Below are positions 53,058-63,979 of a stretch of 64,000 nt of DNA, piece by piece. A program made the position numbers and the translations under genes. This stretch comes from Thermoclostridium stercorarium subsp. stercorarium DSM 8532. Lineage in GTDB: Bacteria; Bacillota; Clostridia; DSM-8532. Within the stretch, counting starts at the first letter, position 1. Every line of letters begins with the position of its first letter. The notes beneath the pieces were generated by a model. It worked only from the letters and a program-made list of their open reading frames with translations. It had not been told where the DNA came from and did no database searches. The stretch spans positions 310,001-374,000 of the forward strand of contig NC_020134.1 of NCBI RefSeq assembly GCF_000331995.1, written 5' to 3'.

Positions 53058-53675
53058 TCAAGCCAAATCTCCCAAACAACCTACTGCATCGTTTCCAACC
53101 ATTAGTTTGCCGTATTCATTAAGATACCCTTCTAAGAACGTTACGTTAAGGACTCTGTCCCCGTATTCGGATAATATGCTTTCTATTCTGTATTCATTGT
53201 CATCCATTCGTTTAAGTACCAGGTAGTAAGAGCCTTCACACAGATATGCAGAGCTTTCTCCCGAATAAACAGGTTTTAGTCTGGCGCACAGGTTGCACAA
53301 ATCCTCAAAGCTTTCCACGTTATAAATCATTACCGTTGAACCTGCGCCTCCGGTTTTCTTTTTAAATTTTATGTCATTCTTTTTATAACGGTTTTTAATA
53401 AATTTTTGAATGGATTCAAAATCGCTGTCGTCATCAATTTTTGTTATTGTAATAATAAAACCCTGATCCACATCGGTAACTGCTTCAATGCATAACTGGG
53501 ATTCGTTGGTTTCAAACCCCAATTCTAATTCCGCCTGCTCCATCAGATCCCAGAACAGTTCCTGGGTTTCGGGAGAATTATAATTAAACGAAGACAGGTC
53601 AATATCCCGTTCCTCAAGGTCGTCAAAGGAGACAAAGATGCGTATTTTGTTTTCACTTATTTTTTCAATTCTCAT
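53058..53675 (-). CDS. mecA: Adaptor protein MecA
   Basis: A 205-residue MecA-family adaptor, which presents substrates to the ClpC/ClpP protease (ComK and others in Bacillus). The N-terminal substrate-binding domain MRIEKISENKIRIFVSFDDLEERDIDLSSF and the acidic LFWDLMEQAELELGFE are followed by a linker and a C-terminal ClpC-binding domain containing FEDLCNLCARL, SAYLCEGSYYLVL and LNEYGKLMVGNDAV. The length is close to the usual 200-220. Reading minus, a TATAAT (53737-53732) with TTCTCA 17 bp upstream is a candidate promoter. clpC is not in the window. Confidence 0.92.
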   Translation of the reverse strand: MRIEKISENKIRIFVSFDDLEERDIDLSSFNYNSPETQELFWDLMEQAELELGFETNESQLCIEAVTDVDQGFIITITKIDDDSDFESIQKFIKNRYKKNDIKFKKKTGGAGSTVMIYNVESFEDLCNLCARLKPVYSGESSAYLCEGSYYLVLKRMDDNEYRIESILSEYGDRVLNVTFLEGYLNEYGKLMVGNDAVGCLGDLA

Positions 53676-53986
53676 ATCAAGTATCCTCTGCTTATATTTT
53701 TGGTATTAAATAATACGTCATCCTTAACATTATTATACTTTTTAAATAATATATTGAGAAGTACTAAATTATGAACAATTTTTAAAGTATTTTTGTTAAG
53801 GATTTCGTATATTTAATATATATCATATTTCCCCGTTAAACGAATGGTTAATCAGGTAATTACAAACAATAATAATAAAATATTTTTTACGGTATGTAAA
53901 TAAAAAAATATTCCCATAAATCCCTGCACTGGTGTATAATGTTGTAGAATAATTAACACTATAAACACTGTAAAGAGAAGGTTTTT
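53676..53986. other. Divergent mecA/maf intergenic region
   Basis: The AT-rich 311-bp gap holds the promoters of the two divergent genes: the mecA promoter above and, for maf, TATAAT at 53935-53940 without a good -35. I see no RNA gene or repeat. Confidence 0.5.
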
Positions 53987-55640
<1,654 letters not shown>

Positions 55641-55698
55641 AAAGCGCAGGGGAAAGCCCCGTTGGTTCTTATGATAATTTTCAGGAAGGGGTCAGCTT

Positions 55699-56544
55699 TT
55701 GAGAAGAATTTTCAGCAATAAAATTTTTATTATATCGGCGGTGGTAGTGCTGATATTTGTCCTTGCAGCGCTGACTGCAGGAGAAAACAGCCGGATGAAC
55801 GTTGTGAGGAATGTCCTTACCGTACCGTTAAGTCCCCTGCAGAAAGGAATAGTGGGCGTATCAAACTGGGTAAAGGATTCGATAAACTTTTTTCGCGAGG
55901 TCCGTACGGCAAGAGAGGAAAACAAGGAACTGAAGAAGAAACTGCAGCAGATGGAACAGGAACTGGAAAATGTTTACAGACTTCAGAAAGAGAATGAAAA
56001 TTTAAGAAAGCTTTTGGATTTTAAAGAACAGTTTACGCAGGAGATTGTGGGTTGCAATATAATTGCGAAAGATTCAGGAAACCTTTTTGAAACCTTTACC
56101 ATAGACAGGGGAAGCAGGGACGGCATAAGTGTCAACGATCCGGTTATAAATGCCAACGGCCTTGTAGGCCGTGTGGCAAAAGTGGATTTGTTTACATCAA
56201 AGGTTGTTTCAATTATTGATACTGAAAGTTCTGTTTCTGCAAGGCTTTCCAAATCAAGGGATCTTGTAATATTAAGAGGTGACTCTCAGCTCAGGACACA
56301 GGGATTGTGCCGTTTGGACTACATACCTCCCGATGTGGAAGTGGCTGTAGGCGATACGGTGGAAACGTCAGGCTTAAGCAGCATTTACCCAAAGGGAATC
56401 ATTATCGGCGAAATTGTTCAGATTGTCAAAAATGAAGGGCAGTTTGATTATTATGCAATTGTAAAACCGGCTGTGGATTTCAGAAGGCTTGAAGAGGTTG
56501 TTGTCATAAAAGTAGGGGCAGAACAGGGGAACGGCGATGACTAA
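55699..56544 (+). CDS. mreC: Rod shape-determining protein MreC
   Basis: A 281-residue MreC: one N-terminal transmembrane segment (about residues 9-27, IFIISAVVVLIFVLAALTA), a coiled coil (residues ~65-105, EENKELKKKLQQMEQELENVYRLQ) and a C-terminal beta-barrel domain outside the membrane containing ARLSKSRDLVILRGDSQ and VETSGLSSIYPKGIIIGEI. It links MreB to penicillin-binding proteins. The TTG start at 55699 has GGAAGGGG upstream; no in-frame ATG fits the family start. It overlaps mreD by 8 bp. Confidence 0.95.
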   Translation: MRRIFSNKIFIISAVVVLIFVLAALTAGENSRMNVVRNVLTVPLSPLQKGIVGVSNWVKDSINFFREVRTAREENKELKKKLQQMEQELENVYRLQKENENLRKLLDFKEQFTQEIVGCNIIAKDSGNLFETFTIDRGSRDGISVNDPVINANGLVGRVAKVDLFTSKVVSIIDTESSVSARLSKSRDLVILRGDSQLRTQGLCRLDYIPPDVEVAVGDTVETSGLSSIYPKGIIIGEIVQIVKNEGQFDYYAIVKPAVDFRRLEEVVVIKVGAEQGNGDD

Positions 56545-57046
56545 AAAAATCCTTATTGTGACTTCTTTAATATATGTTGCGTGTCTTCTGCAGAGCACAG
56601 TTCTCGGGTATATAGAGATACACGGAATAAGACCCAACCTGCTTTTGATTGTAGCGGTATCGGTTGCCCTTCTGAGAAATGATTTGGAGTCGGCATTTAC
56701 CGGACTGGCGTTAGGACTCGGAATGGATATTCTTGTCGGCAGGGCAGTGGGATGGTATGGTTTGGGCTTTTTTCTGGCGAATTTTATTATAGCCCGGATA
56801 AATCCGAAATTATACAAAGAAAACCCTTTAATTCCGGTTTTTTTCGCATTTACTTCAACTCTCGCGATAGAAACGTTATACTATTTGATTACTTTTTTCC
56901 TGAAAGGATACGAAGATTTTCTGTTTGTTGTTACGAAGCTTATACTTCCCGAATGTTTATACAACGCAGTACTTTCTTATCCTGTGTTTAAGCTTGTCTC
57001 GCTTGTATACAGAAAAATTGACAAATACAGTCTTATCCGCACATGA
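56537..57046 (+). CDS. mreD: Rod shape-determining protein MreD
   Basis: A 169-residue, very hydrophobic protein with five predicted membrane helices, matching MreD of the elongasome. It contains TSLIYVACLLQSTVLGYIEIHGIRPNLLLIVAVSVAL with the GIRPN turn typical of the family, then LGLGMDILVGRAVGWYGLGFFLANFII. The ATG overlaps the mreC stop in ATGACTAA, so translation is coupled. PBP2 follows after 17 bp. Confidence 0.93.
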   Translation: MTKKILIVTSLIYVACLLQSTVLGYIEIHGIRPNLLLIVAVSVALLRNDLESAFTGLALGLGMDILVGRAVGWYGLGFFLANFIIARINPKLYKENPLIPVFFAFTSTLAIETLYYLITFFLKGYEDFLFVVTKLILPECLYNAVLSYPVFKLVSLVYRKIDKYSLIRT

Positions 57047-57063
57047 ATTAAGGAGGTGACGAC

Positions 57064-59139
57064 GTGGCCGGAAAGTACGATCTCAGTGAGGAAGAAAAGG
57101 AGAAAAAGAAGCTTAAGGACATAAAAAGAAGATATATAATCTATCTTATTATCATTATACTGTGCTGTGCGGTTTTTCTGCGCCATCTTGTGAATTTGCA
57201 GATTGTGAACGGACAGGAATATCTTGACACTTCAACGAAAAGGATTGTCACCAGAGGGGTTATTTATGCAAACCGTGGCAATATCTACGATCGCAACGGA
57301 ATTCCCATTGCAGGAAACAGGATGGGGTACTGTATAGAATATGTGGATACCGAAATGCCCAGTGATGAAAAAAACGAAATGCTGTACAAATTCGTCAAGC
57401 TTCTTGAACAAAACGGAGATACCTACAAATCCACACTCAGAAGTATCTTCAATATAAATGATTACACTTTTAAGGTTAACAGGGAGGGCCTTATAAAACA
57501 AATTTCCGTAAGAGATGAGGACGAGAAACTGTTGATGGAAGCAAGTCCGAAGGAAGTTTTCAATTACATGCGGGAAAAGACTTTCGGCATTGATCCGAAA
57601 TATACCGATGAAGAGGCATTCCGCATTATGGAGTTAAGGTATGAAATGCTGATTAAACCCGCGACACTGGAAAATCCGCTGCTGATAGCCGAAGACGTAT
57701 CCATTGAGACGGTAAGCGTACTTGAGGAAAGGAACAGTGAATTCCCCGGCTTCAGCACATTTACCAAACCTTTCAGAGAATATTACGATGCCAGTGTGAT
57801 TGCCCATGTACTTGGGTATATGGGAAACATTGGTTCGTATTATGAGGAATGGTCGCAAAAATACCCCGAGCTTGGTTATACGCCAAACGACATTGTGGGA
57901 GTGTCGGGCATAGAGTTTGCTATGGAGCAGGAACTGCGGGGAATCAACGGAAAGATACGTAAAGAGGTGGACACCGAGGGAAGGCTTGCGTCTTATGAAG
58001 TGGAAGTTGCACCAACGCCGGGAAAGGACATTTATCTGACCATTGATTTGAATCTTCAGAAAACTGCGCTGGAATCACTGGAGAGGAATATAGAAATAAT
58101 CAGAAACACCGATCACAGGGACAATTACCACGATGCAAACGCAGGCGCCGTTGTGGCTATGGACGTTAAAACAGGGGAAATACTGGCAATGGTCAGCTAT
58201 CCCACCTTTGACCCTTCTGTTTTTCTTGAAGGAGATTATGAACAAATAAGCTATCTGTTAAATAATCCGGACAATATTACATTAAACAGAGCATGTAACG
58301 GTGCTTACGCTCCGGGTTCGACATATAAACCGCTGGTGGCCATAGCTGCACTGGAAAGCGGTGTAATTGAGCCTGAAACAGTGATTTACTGCCCGTATAA
58401 GAAGGAAATCGGGGGATTAATATGGACAAACCCGGAAGGAGACCAGAAATGGATAAACCTCGAGAAGGCCCTTGCTACGTCCAGCAATATGTTCTTTTTC
58501 CAGATCGGGTTTGAGACGGGTATAGATAATATAGTGAAATGGGCGAAAAATTTTGGTTTTGGAAGCAAGACCGGAATTGAAATTTCAGAGGATATAGGTT
58601 CCCTTGCGTCAAAGGAATATAAGAAGAAATATCTGAATGAAGGCTGGGTGCCGGCAGACACCTGCAATGCGTCCATTGGACAGTTATACAATGCTTTTAC
58701 GCCCATTCAGCTTGTAAACTATGTCGCGAGTATCGCCAACGGCGGAAAACTGTATACACCTCACCTGGTCAGGAAAAAAGTGGACTATCAAGGTAATGTG
58801 GAAGAAACCGAAATAAAATACAGGGAAACCGGGGCAAAAGCATCAACAATCAAGGCCGTGAAGAAAGGAATGGTCGCGGTTGCAAATTCCCAGGACGGAA
58901 CTGCGGTTTCAGCCTTTAAGGATTTTCCCTTTGAGGTTGCAGGCAAGACGGGAACGGCGGAAACGGCTTTGAAAGGCAAGCATTCTTCCAACGCGCTGTT
59001 TGTATGTTATGCTCCGGCGGACGATCCTGAAATTGCAGTTGCCGTTGTTGTCGAAAAGGGGGTAAGAGGTGCGTTCACGGCACCAATAGCCAGGGATGTT
59101 TTAATGGCGTACTTCAACTTAAAGGATCAGGCAAACTGA
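57064..59139 (+). CDS. mrdA: Penicillin-binding protein 2
   Basis: A 691-residue class B penicillin-binding protein that crosslinks peptidoglycan during cell elongation. It has an N-terminal membrane anchor (residues ~21-42), a dimerisation region beginning RGVIYANRGNIYDRNGIPIAGN, and a transpeptidase domain with the three active-site motifs: STYK (S419 in APGSTYKPL), SSN in LATSSNMFFF, and KTG at K628 (AGKTGTAET). It starts with a GTG at 57064 behind AGGAGGTGA. RodA, its usual glycosyltransferase partner, is not in the window. Confidence 0.96.
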   Translation: MAGKYDLSEEEKEKKKLKDIKRRYIIYLIIIILCCAVFLRHLVNLQIVNGQEYLDTSTKRIVTRGVIYANRGNIYDRNGIPIAGNRMGYCIEYVDTEMPSDEKNEMLYKFVKLLEQNGDTYKSTLRSIFNINDYTFKVNREGLIKQISVRDEDEKLLMEASPKEVFNYMREKTFGIDPKYTDEEAFRIMELRYEMLIKPATLENPLLIAEDVSIETVSVLEERNSEFPGFSTFTKPFREYYDASVIAHVLGYMGNIGSYYEEWSQKYPELGYTPNDIVGVSGIEFAMEQELRGINGKIRKEVDTEGRLASYEVEVAPTPGKDIYLTIDLNLQKTALESLERNIEIIRNTDHRDNYHDANAGAVVAMDVKTGEILAMVSYPTFDPSVFLEGDYEQISYLLNNPDNITLNRACNGAYAPGSTYKPLVAIAALESGVIEPETVIYCPYKKEIGGLIWTNPEGDQKWINLEKALATSSNMFFFQIGFETGIDNIVKWAKNFGFGSKTGIEISEDIGSLASKEYKKKYLNEGWVPADTCNASIGQLYNAFTPIQLVNYVASIANGGKLYTPHLVRKKVDYQGNVEETEIKYRETGAKASTIKAVKKGMVAVANSQDGTAVSAFKDFPFEVAGKTGTAETALKGKHSSNALFVCYAPADDPEIAVAVVVEKGVRGAFTAPIARDVLMAYFNLKDQAN

Positions 59140-59204
59140 GGCCATCTGCCTTTAATTAATATAAAGCTTAATGCTCCGATAATTATAAAAAAAGAGGGTA
59201 TGAA

Positions 59205-59870
59205 ATGGAAAACGGTGCAAAAGTGATTTCATTTAAAGGTACTGCTGAGGGCCTGGTTATTACAATTCCGGAGGAAATGGAAACAGACCGGATCATGGAC
59301 CAGATTGCCATGAAAGTAAAAGCTGCCGAAAGGTTTTTCCGCGGCGCAAAACTGAAAGTGATATACCGTGGAAAAAAACTCAGTGCGGATGAAGAAAAAA
59401 GACTTGTAAACGTTATGCAGGAAAACAGTTCGGTTACGGTTGAGGACGTGAAATATGAAGTTGTCCCGCCGCCGGTGGAAATTGAGAAACCTCAGAATAT
59501 ATCAGGCATGCCGTTACGCAGGATTTATTTCAAGGATCTCGAAGAAGGTCCGTGCAAGTTTATAAGGGGAACGGTACGGGGCGGTACGCGCATTCTGTTT
59601 GAGGGAAATGTGGTGGTAATAGGTGACGTAAATCCCGGAAGCGAAATTGTAGCTGCAGGCAATGTAGTTATTTTCGGGGCTCTCAGGGGAATGGTACATG
59701 CCGGGGCCGACGGTAACAGAGATGCATTTGTGGCGGCATTGAGACTCGCCCCGACACAGCTGCGTATCGGCGATATTATAACAAGGTGTCCTGATACCGA
59801 CGAAGACGGGGAAATTCAGCCGGAAATTGCAGTAGTCAGGGAAGGCCGGATATATGTTGAGCCGCTGTGA
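59205..59870 (+). CDS. minC: Septum site-determining protein MinC
   Basis: A 221-residue FtsZ-polymerisation inhibitor. The N-terminal domain (about 1-95, VISFKGTAEGLVITIPEE) is followed by a Pro-rich linker (VPPPVEIEKP) and the C-terminal beta-helix that dimerises and binds MinD: RGTVRGGTRILFEGNVVVIGDVNPGSEIVAAGNVVIFGALRGMVHAGADG, with the RSGQ-like binding loop represented by the RGG/NPGSE turns. AGAGGGT precedes the ATG. It lies 65 bp after mrdA and 149 bp before minD. Confidence 0.95.
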   Translation: MENGAKVISFKGTAEGLVITIPEEMETDRIMDQIAMKVKAAERFFRGAKLKVIYRGKKLSADEEKRLVNVMQENSSVTVEDVKYEVVPPPVEIEKPQNISGMPLRRIYFKDLEEGPCKFIRGTVRGGTRILFEGNVVVIGDVNPGSEIVAAGNVVIFGALRGMVHAGADGNRDAFVAALRLAPTQLRIGDIITRCPDTDEDGEIQPEIAVVREGRIYVEPL

Positions 59871-60019
59871 ATTTTTCATCACCGGCACCGGCCTCGTTTG
59901 TTGACAACTGGCTGAAAAACCGATATAGTTACAATTAGACAGTAGTGTTAATAAGTTGTAAGCGTAAGGATGTAACGCGACACGAAGGAAGAGTTGTTCT
60001 TGACGGGGGAATGGATGAT

Positions 60020-60820
60020 ATGGGCGAAGTTATAGTTATTACTTCGGGTAAAGGCGGCGTTGGTAAAACCACTACGACTGCTAATCTTGGCACAGGATTG
60101 GCGCTGCTTGGGAAAAAGGTGGTACTGATTGACGCGGATATCGGCCTTAGGAATCTGGATTTGGTAATGGGGCTTGAAAACAGAATAGTATATGATTTAG
60201 TGAATGTCGTAGAAGGTGTATGCCGCATAAAGCAGGCTTTAATAAAGGATAAACGGTATGACGGATTATACCTCCTCCCCGCCGCACAAACACGGGATAA
60301 GAATGCCGTGTCCCCGGAACAGATGGTTAAGCTGTGCGATGAACTGAGAGAGGAGTATGATTACATATTGATAGACTGTCCTGCAGGCATTGAACAGGGC
60401 TTCAAAAATGCCATTGCGGGCGCTGACAGGGCGATAGTCGTAACCACGCCCGAGGTTTCCGCGGTAAGGGACGCAGACAGAGTCATAGGGATTCTCGAGG
60501 CTCATGAAATAAAGAAGCCTATGCTTCTTATCAACAGAGTAAGACCCGATATGGTCAAAAAAGGGGATATGATGTCTATTGAGGATATTATAGACATCCT
60601 TGCCATAGACCTTATTGGTGTGGTTCCCGATGATGAAAACATCATCATTTCAACGAACCGTGGTGAGCCTGCTGTAGCCGACAACAAATCACTGGCAGGA
60701 CAGGCTTACCGGAATATTACCAGAAGGCTTATGGGAGAAGAGGTACCCCTTCTAAATCTTAACGGCCACGACGGTTTTCTGGCGAAGATGAAAAAATTGT
60801 TAGGCTTTAAGTCGGCCTAG
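60020..60820 (+). CDS. minD: Septum site-determining ATPase MinD
   Basis: A 266-residue deviant-Walker ATPase that recruits MinC to the membrane. It shows ITSGKGGVGKTTTTANLG at the N-terminus, LIDADIGLRNLDLVMGLENRIVYDLVNVVEG, ILIDCPAGIEQGF, TTPEVSAVRDADRVIG, and a C-terminal amphipathic membrane-targeting helix FLAKMKKLLGF. I start it at the ATG at 60020, nine bases after GGGGGA; the ATG at 60011 is inside the spacer and the frame to 59945 adds unrelated residues. minE follows after 11 bp. Confidence 0.97.
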   Translation: MGEVIVITSGKGGVGKTTTTANLGTGLALLGKKVVLIDADIGLRNLDLVMGLENRIVYDLVNVVEGVCRIKQALIKDKRYDGLYLLPAAQTRDKNAVSPEQMVKLCDELREEYDYILIDCPAGIEQGFKNAIAGADRAIVVTTPEVSAVRDADRVIGILEAHEIKKPMLLINRVRPDMVKKGDMMSIEDIIDILAIDLIGVVPDDENIIISTNRGEPAVADNKSLAGQAYRNITRRLMGEEVPLLNLNGHDGFLAKMKKLLGFKSA

Positions 60821-60831
60821 GGGGTGCTGTT

Positions 60832-61113
60832 ATGCTTGAGCTTTTCAGCAAATTAAGTCGCAAGCGCACATCGAAGGATGTGGCAAAGGAGAGGCTTAAA
60901 CTGGTTCTTATTCACGACAGGGCAAATGTATCACCCCAGTTTCTTGAAATGGTAAAGGGTGAGATAATAAAAGTAATTCAGAATTATATGGAAATTGATG
61001 AGGAGGATTTGGACATACAACTTACCCGGACACAGAGCGAAGACGGGGAAGGGGTTGTTCCTGCCCTCATCGCAAATATACCTATAAAAAGCGTAAAAAA
61101 TGTTGGAAGATAA
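60832..61113 (+). CDS. minE: Cell division topological specificity factor MinE
   Basis: A 93-residue MinE. The N-terminal membrane and MinD-binding segment MLELFSKLSRKRTSKDVAKERLKLVLIHDRANVSPQFLE is typical, and the C-terminal dimer domain contains IIKVIQNYMEIDEEDLDIQLTR. It relieves division inhibition at mid-cell by driving MinD ATP hydrolysis. The presence of minE, rather than DivIVA alone, indicates an oscillating or E. coli-like Min system, as in many clostridia. GGGGGTG is five bases before the ATG. Confidence 0.95.
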   Translation: MLELFSKLSRKRTSKDVAKERLKLVLIHDRANVSPQFLEMVKGEIIKVIQNYMEIDEEDLDIQLTRTQSEDGEGVVPALIANIPIKSVKNVGR

Positions 61114-61143
61114 ATATAAATCTGAGCTGCCTGGAGGCAATGG

Positions 61144-61548
61144 ATGAATATTGCATTAATTGCGCATGACAATAAAAAAGAATTAATGGAGGCTTTTTGT
61201 ATAGCCTATAAATTCATATTAAAGGATCATACCTTATATGCCACGGCAGGGACGGGAGCAATGATCGCCGAAGCGACGGGGCTGGAAGTAAACTGCCTGG
61301 AATACGGTCATCTCGGCGAAGAGCAGATTGCCGCGAGAGTCGCATATAACGAAATGGACCTGGTTATATTCTTCATGGATCCGAACAGGAGCGAAGAGGA
61401 ACTTGTGGGTTTTAACACCATACGGGCGTACTGCGACAGAAACAATATTCCGTTTGCCACAAATCTCGCCACTGCCGAAATACTAATCAACGGACTGTAT
61501 CGTGGTGATTTTGCATGGCGTGAACTGGTCCACTCTTCGGACCGGTAG
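61144..61548 (+). CDS. Methylglyoxal-synthase-like protein, catalytic residues lost
   Basis: A 134-residue MGS-like domain that follows minE, the place where true mgsA sits in related clostridia. The fold is clear: MNIALIAHDNKKELMEAF, TLYATAGTGAMIAEATGLEV, DLVIFFMDP, NNIPFATNLATAEILI. The catalytic GGDQQ with its Asp is replaced by GEEQ (residues 58-61), one residue shorter, and the HDPDV-type block after DPL is replaced by DPNRSEEELVGFN (79-91), removing the conserved His and Asp. I therefore doubt methylglyoxal synthase activity; a ligand-binding or regulatory role is possible. TGGAGGCAATGG precedes the ATG. Confidence 0.82.
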   Translation: MNIALIAHDNKKELMEAFCIAYKFILKDHTLYATAGTGAMIAEATGLEVNCLEYGHLGEEQIAARVAYNEMDLVIFFMDPNRSEEELVGFNTIRAYCDRNNIPFATNLATAEILINGLYRGDFAWRELVHSSDR

Positions 61549-61551
61549 GTT

Positions 61552-62883
61552 TTACGCGTCTTCCCGGCTTATTTCCTCCGCAGCAGGAAGGCTATGGAAG
61601 CTTTCGGAGGAATAAGAAGGCGGTATTTTTTTATTGCATTTGTTTTCTTCAGGCTCGTATAAAATCCGATCCTGTAATTCGGCATACAATCCATCCAGAT
61701 ATATGAGTTTTTTTTCAAAACTTTTCTGGGTCAGCCACAGTTTGGTCAGCTCGTTCTGCAGGTTATCAAATTCCTTTTGTATATTATTTTGTATATTATC
61801 CAGATGCTTCTGAAGCTGCAGTATTTTTGTTTCAAGGCCGTTCAAAATTTCGGTTTCAGTACTGGTCTGCGGCTTTTTTACATTAACTGGCTTTATTCTG
61901 TCCTGTTCCAAAAAGGCAAGTTTATATCCACGGGTGAAATTGCCGGGGATTTCCCCCGGGAATATGTTTTCATCCTTATGGTTGGATGCATAGGAAAAGC
62001 AGACAATATTGTTTCCGATGGGATACGGTGCCTCATTCGTCCAGTCCTGTCCGTCGTTTTCGGAACTTCTGAAATACAAATTCCCGTCAGCAGCGCGGAA
62101 AAAATAAACTGTACCGCCGCTGCAGACAAGCCCCGAATGTCCGGGAGCATTCTCCCCTTTATACAAGCTTATGGCTTCCCTATCGCCCGCCAGGTTTTTG
62201 TATAAAATTTCATAAAAGCCGTCGCCGGATACTCCGAAAGAAACATGAATTTTATTGCCGCCGGTGCATGTTGCCGAAACAGAGCCAAGGGAAAATTCAG
62301 TGGAAAATATTCTTTCAGGGGGATTAAAACCCGTTAAATCTTCTTTCATGGTTCTGTGATACAAATGATTTTTCAAACCGTCTGATCCGGCGTAAAAGAG
62401 GTGGCATTTTCCCTCGTGATCGGCAATTGATCTGTAACACGCATTTTCCACATAGTCAATCGCGACCGGCCTTGAAAGTTTGCCGTTCTGAATTGTCTGC
62501 ATTGATATGATATGTCTGCTTTGGTATCTTAAAACATAAAAAAATACAGTGGCTTTTTCCAGTAAAATAAGTGAAACATGCTTTGTCCACGGGACAGGAT
62601 CCCTGCTGTTTAAAACAGGCCTGGTTTCTATCTGTCCGTGCATACCGTGGCCGTAATTGAGACTTCCGTCGCGGGTCTGGTAAAAGAAATGAAAAACGTC
62701 GTTTTTGTCCAGAGCCGCTGCGAAATCATTTATTGCCGATTTGTCAAGCACATATCCCCTCGACCATATTTTGCTGTCACTAAGCATTCGTATGCACAGT
62801 CCGCGCCCTTCTTCAAAGTAGACATGATATGATATGCCCAGACTGTTTTTAAGGATGTATTGCCTGTTTTCAGGATTGTACAT
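61552..62883 (-). CDS. Propeller-like protein with C-terminal coiled coil
   Basis: A 443-residue protein I cannot name. Residues ~1-310 contain repeating Tyr/Trp-rich blades (VFHFFYQTRDGSLNYGHGMHGQ, KCHLFYAGSDGLKNHLYHRT, VYFFRAADGNLYFRSSENDGQDWT). The last resembles the sialidase Asp-box (SxDxGxTW), suggesting a beta-propeller. Residues ~325-400 form a coiled coil (NGLETKILQLQKHLDNIQNNIQ), and the tail is acidic. There is no signal peptide, so surface location would need the spore coat or another route. The ATG at 62883 on the minus strand has GGAGGAG upstream. It diverges from the next gene. Confidence 0.75.
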   Translation of the reverse strand: MYNPENRQYILKNSLGISYHVYFEEGRGLCIRMLSDSKIWSRGYVLDKSAINDFAAALDKNDVFHFFYQTRDGSLNYGHGMHGQIETRPVLNSRDPVPWTKHVSLILLEKATVFFYVLRYQSRHIISMQTIQNGKLSRPVAIDYVENACYRSIADHEGKCHLFYAGSDGLKNHLYHRTMKEDLTGFNPPERIFSTEFSLGSVSATCTGGNKIHVSFGVSGDGFYEILYKNLAGDREAISLYKGENAPGHSGLVCSGGTVYFFRAADGNLYFRSSENDGQDWTNEAPYPIGNNIVCFSYASNHKDENIFPGEIPGNFTRGYKLAFLEQDRIKPVNVKKPQTSTETEILNGLETKILQLQKHLDNIQNNIQKEFDNLQNELTKLWLTQKSFEKKLIYLDGLYAELQDRILYEPEENKCNKKIPPSYSSESFHSLPAAEEISREDA

Positions 62884-63032
62884 ATTTGCTCCTCCGCGTC
62901 GAAGGCATTTCGTCCCATGCATTTATATTCACCGGCATTATAAATTATTCGTCAGCCGCTTTTAATCACCAAAAAATTCTTCATTCATATTATGTAATTG
63001 AAATACTTTAAACGATGGGGGAATGTAATGTT

Positions 63033-63965
63033 ATGAGAAAGGAGCAGGTTGTTGCCGGCCTGATAGACGGCGAGGACATCTGCAAACTTCGGGAGGCTGT
63101 TTGCGTACAGGTTGAAAAAGTGTACGATCACTGCAGAGAAAAGGATTGTATAGAAGATGCAGTGGTGGACTTTGTTGATGATGTACAGAACTTAATTGAC
63201 AAAGCGGTGAAAGTACGGGTCAGAGAGGCAGAGGTTGTGAAAGTTTTCACCGATCTGGAGGACGTTCCGTTCAAAAGAGGATACTTTACCGTCAATGTAC
63301 GCTACAAGATAAGGGTTCGTGTCGAATTTACCCACCGCGACCAGTTCGGTAATATGTGTGTATCCGATACAAAGACCGGATACGTATGGTTCAGCAAGAC
63401 AGTCATTCTTTTCGGTTCCGAAGGTCAGGTGAAGATATTCAGCTCAGTGGATCCCAATAATTACCATGGGACCGATGAAGACGGATGCAATGCGACAATT
63501 CAGCAGGATAACCTGCCGAATGTCAAGGTTGAGGTTGCCGAACCTCTTGTACTGAATACCCAGATTAAACGCGTACGTTGCAGCCCCGTAAGACCGTTCG
63601 GCGATATTGAGGACGAAGAAGATGACGACAGCCTGGACAACGTCGCAGCAGTTGGAAGAAGGTTCTTGCCGCCCAAACGGGTAGTTGTAACACTGGGACT
63701 GTTTTCAATAATCAAGTTGACCAGACTTGTACAGCTGTTGATCCCCGCTTTCGATTTCTGCATCCCGACCCGTGAATGTGTTGCAGGAACTGACGAAAAT
63801 CCGTGCGAACTGTTTGAATCCATTGACTTCCCGTTTGACCAGTTCTTCCCGCCGCAGATTTTTGACTTCCCTACAGAGGAAGCAGCGGAAGAAGAAAAAA
63901 ACAAGAGAAAGGATAGGGAAGAAAGAGACGAAGAGAGGGAAGAGGACCGGCGCAGAAGAAGGTAA
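63033..63965 (+). CDS. Clostridial protein with charged tail, possibly spore-associated
   Basis: A 310-residue protein without a signal peptide. Its body resembles a conserved clostridial family of unknown function with the block LREAVCVQVEKVYDHCREKDCIEDAVV, then AEVVKVFTDLEDVPFKRGYFTVNVRYKIRVRVEF and VILFGSEGQVKIFSSVDPNN. Two Cys-containing stretches (CHCREKDC at about 30-40, and FCIPTRECVAGTDENPCELF near 250) could crosslink. The last ~30 residues are almost only Glu, Arg, Asp and Lys. Such proteins are often spore-coat-linked, which is inference. The ATG at 63033 has GGGGGA ten bases upstream. Confidence 0.7.
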   Translation: MRKEQVVAGLIDGEDICKLREAVCVQVEKVYDHCREKDCIEDAVVDFVDDVQNLIDKAVKVRVREAEVVKVFTDLEDVPFKRGYFTVNVRYKIRVRVEFTHRDQFGNMCVSDTKTGYVWFSKTVILFGSEGQVKIFSSVDPNNYHGTDEDGCNATIQQDNLPNVKVEVAEPLVLNTQIKRVRCSPVRPFGDIEDEEDDDSLDNVAAVGRRFLPPKRVVVTLGLFSIIKLTRLVQLLIPAFDFCIPTRECVAGTDENPCELFESIDFPFDQFFPPQIFDFPTEEAAEEEKNKRKDREERDEEREEDRRRRR

Positions 63966-63979
63966 GGCGGTAATTATTA

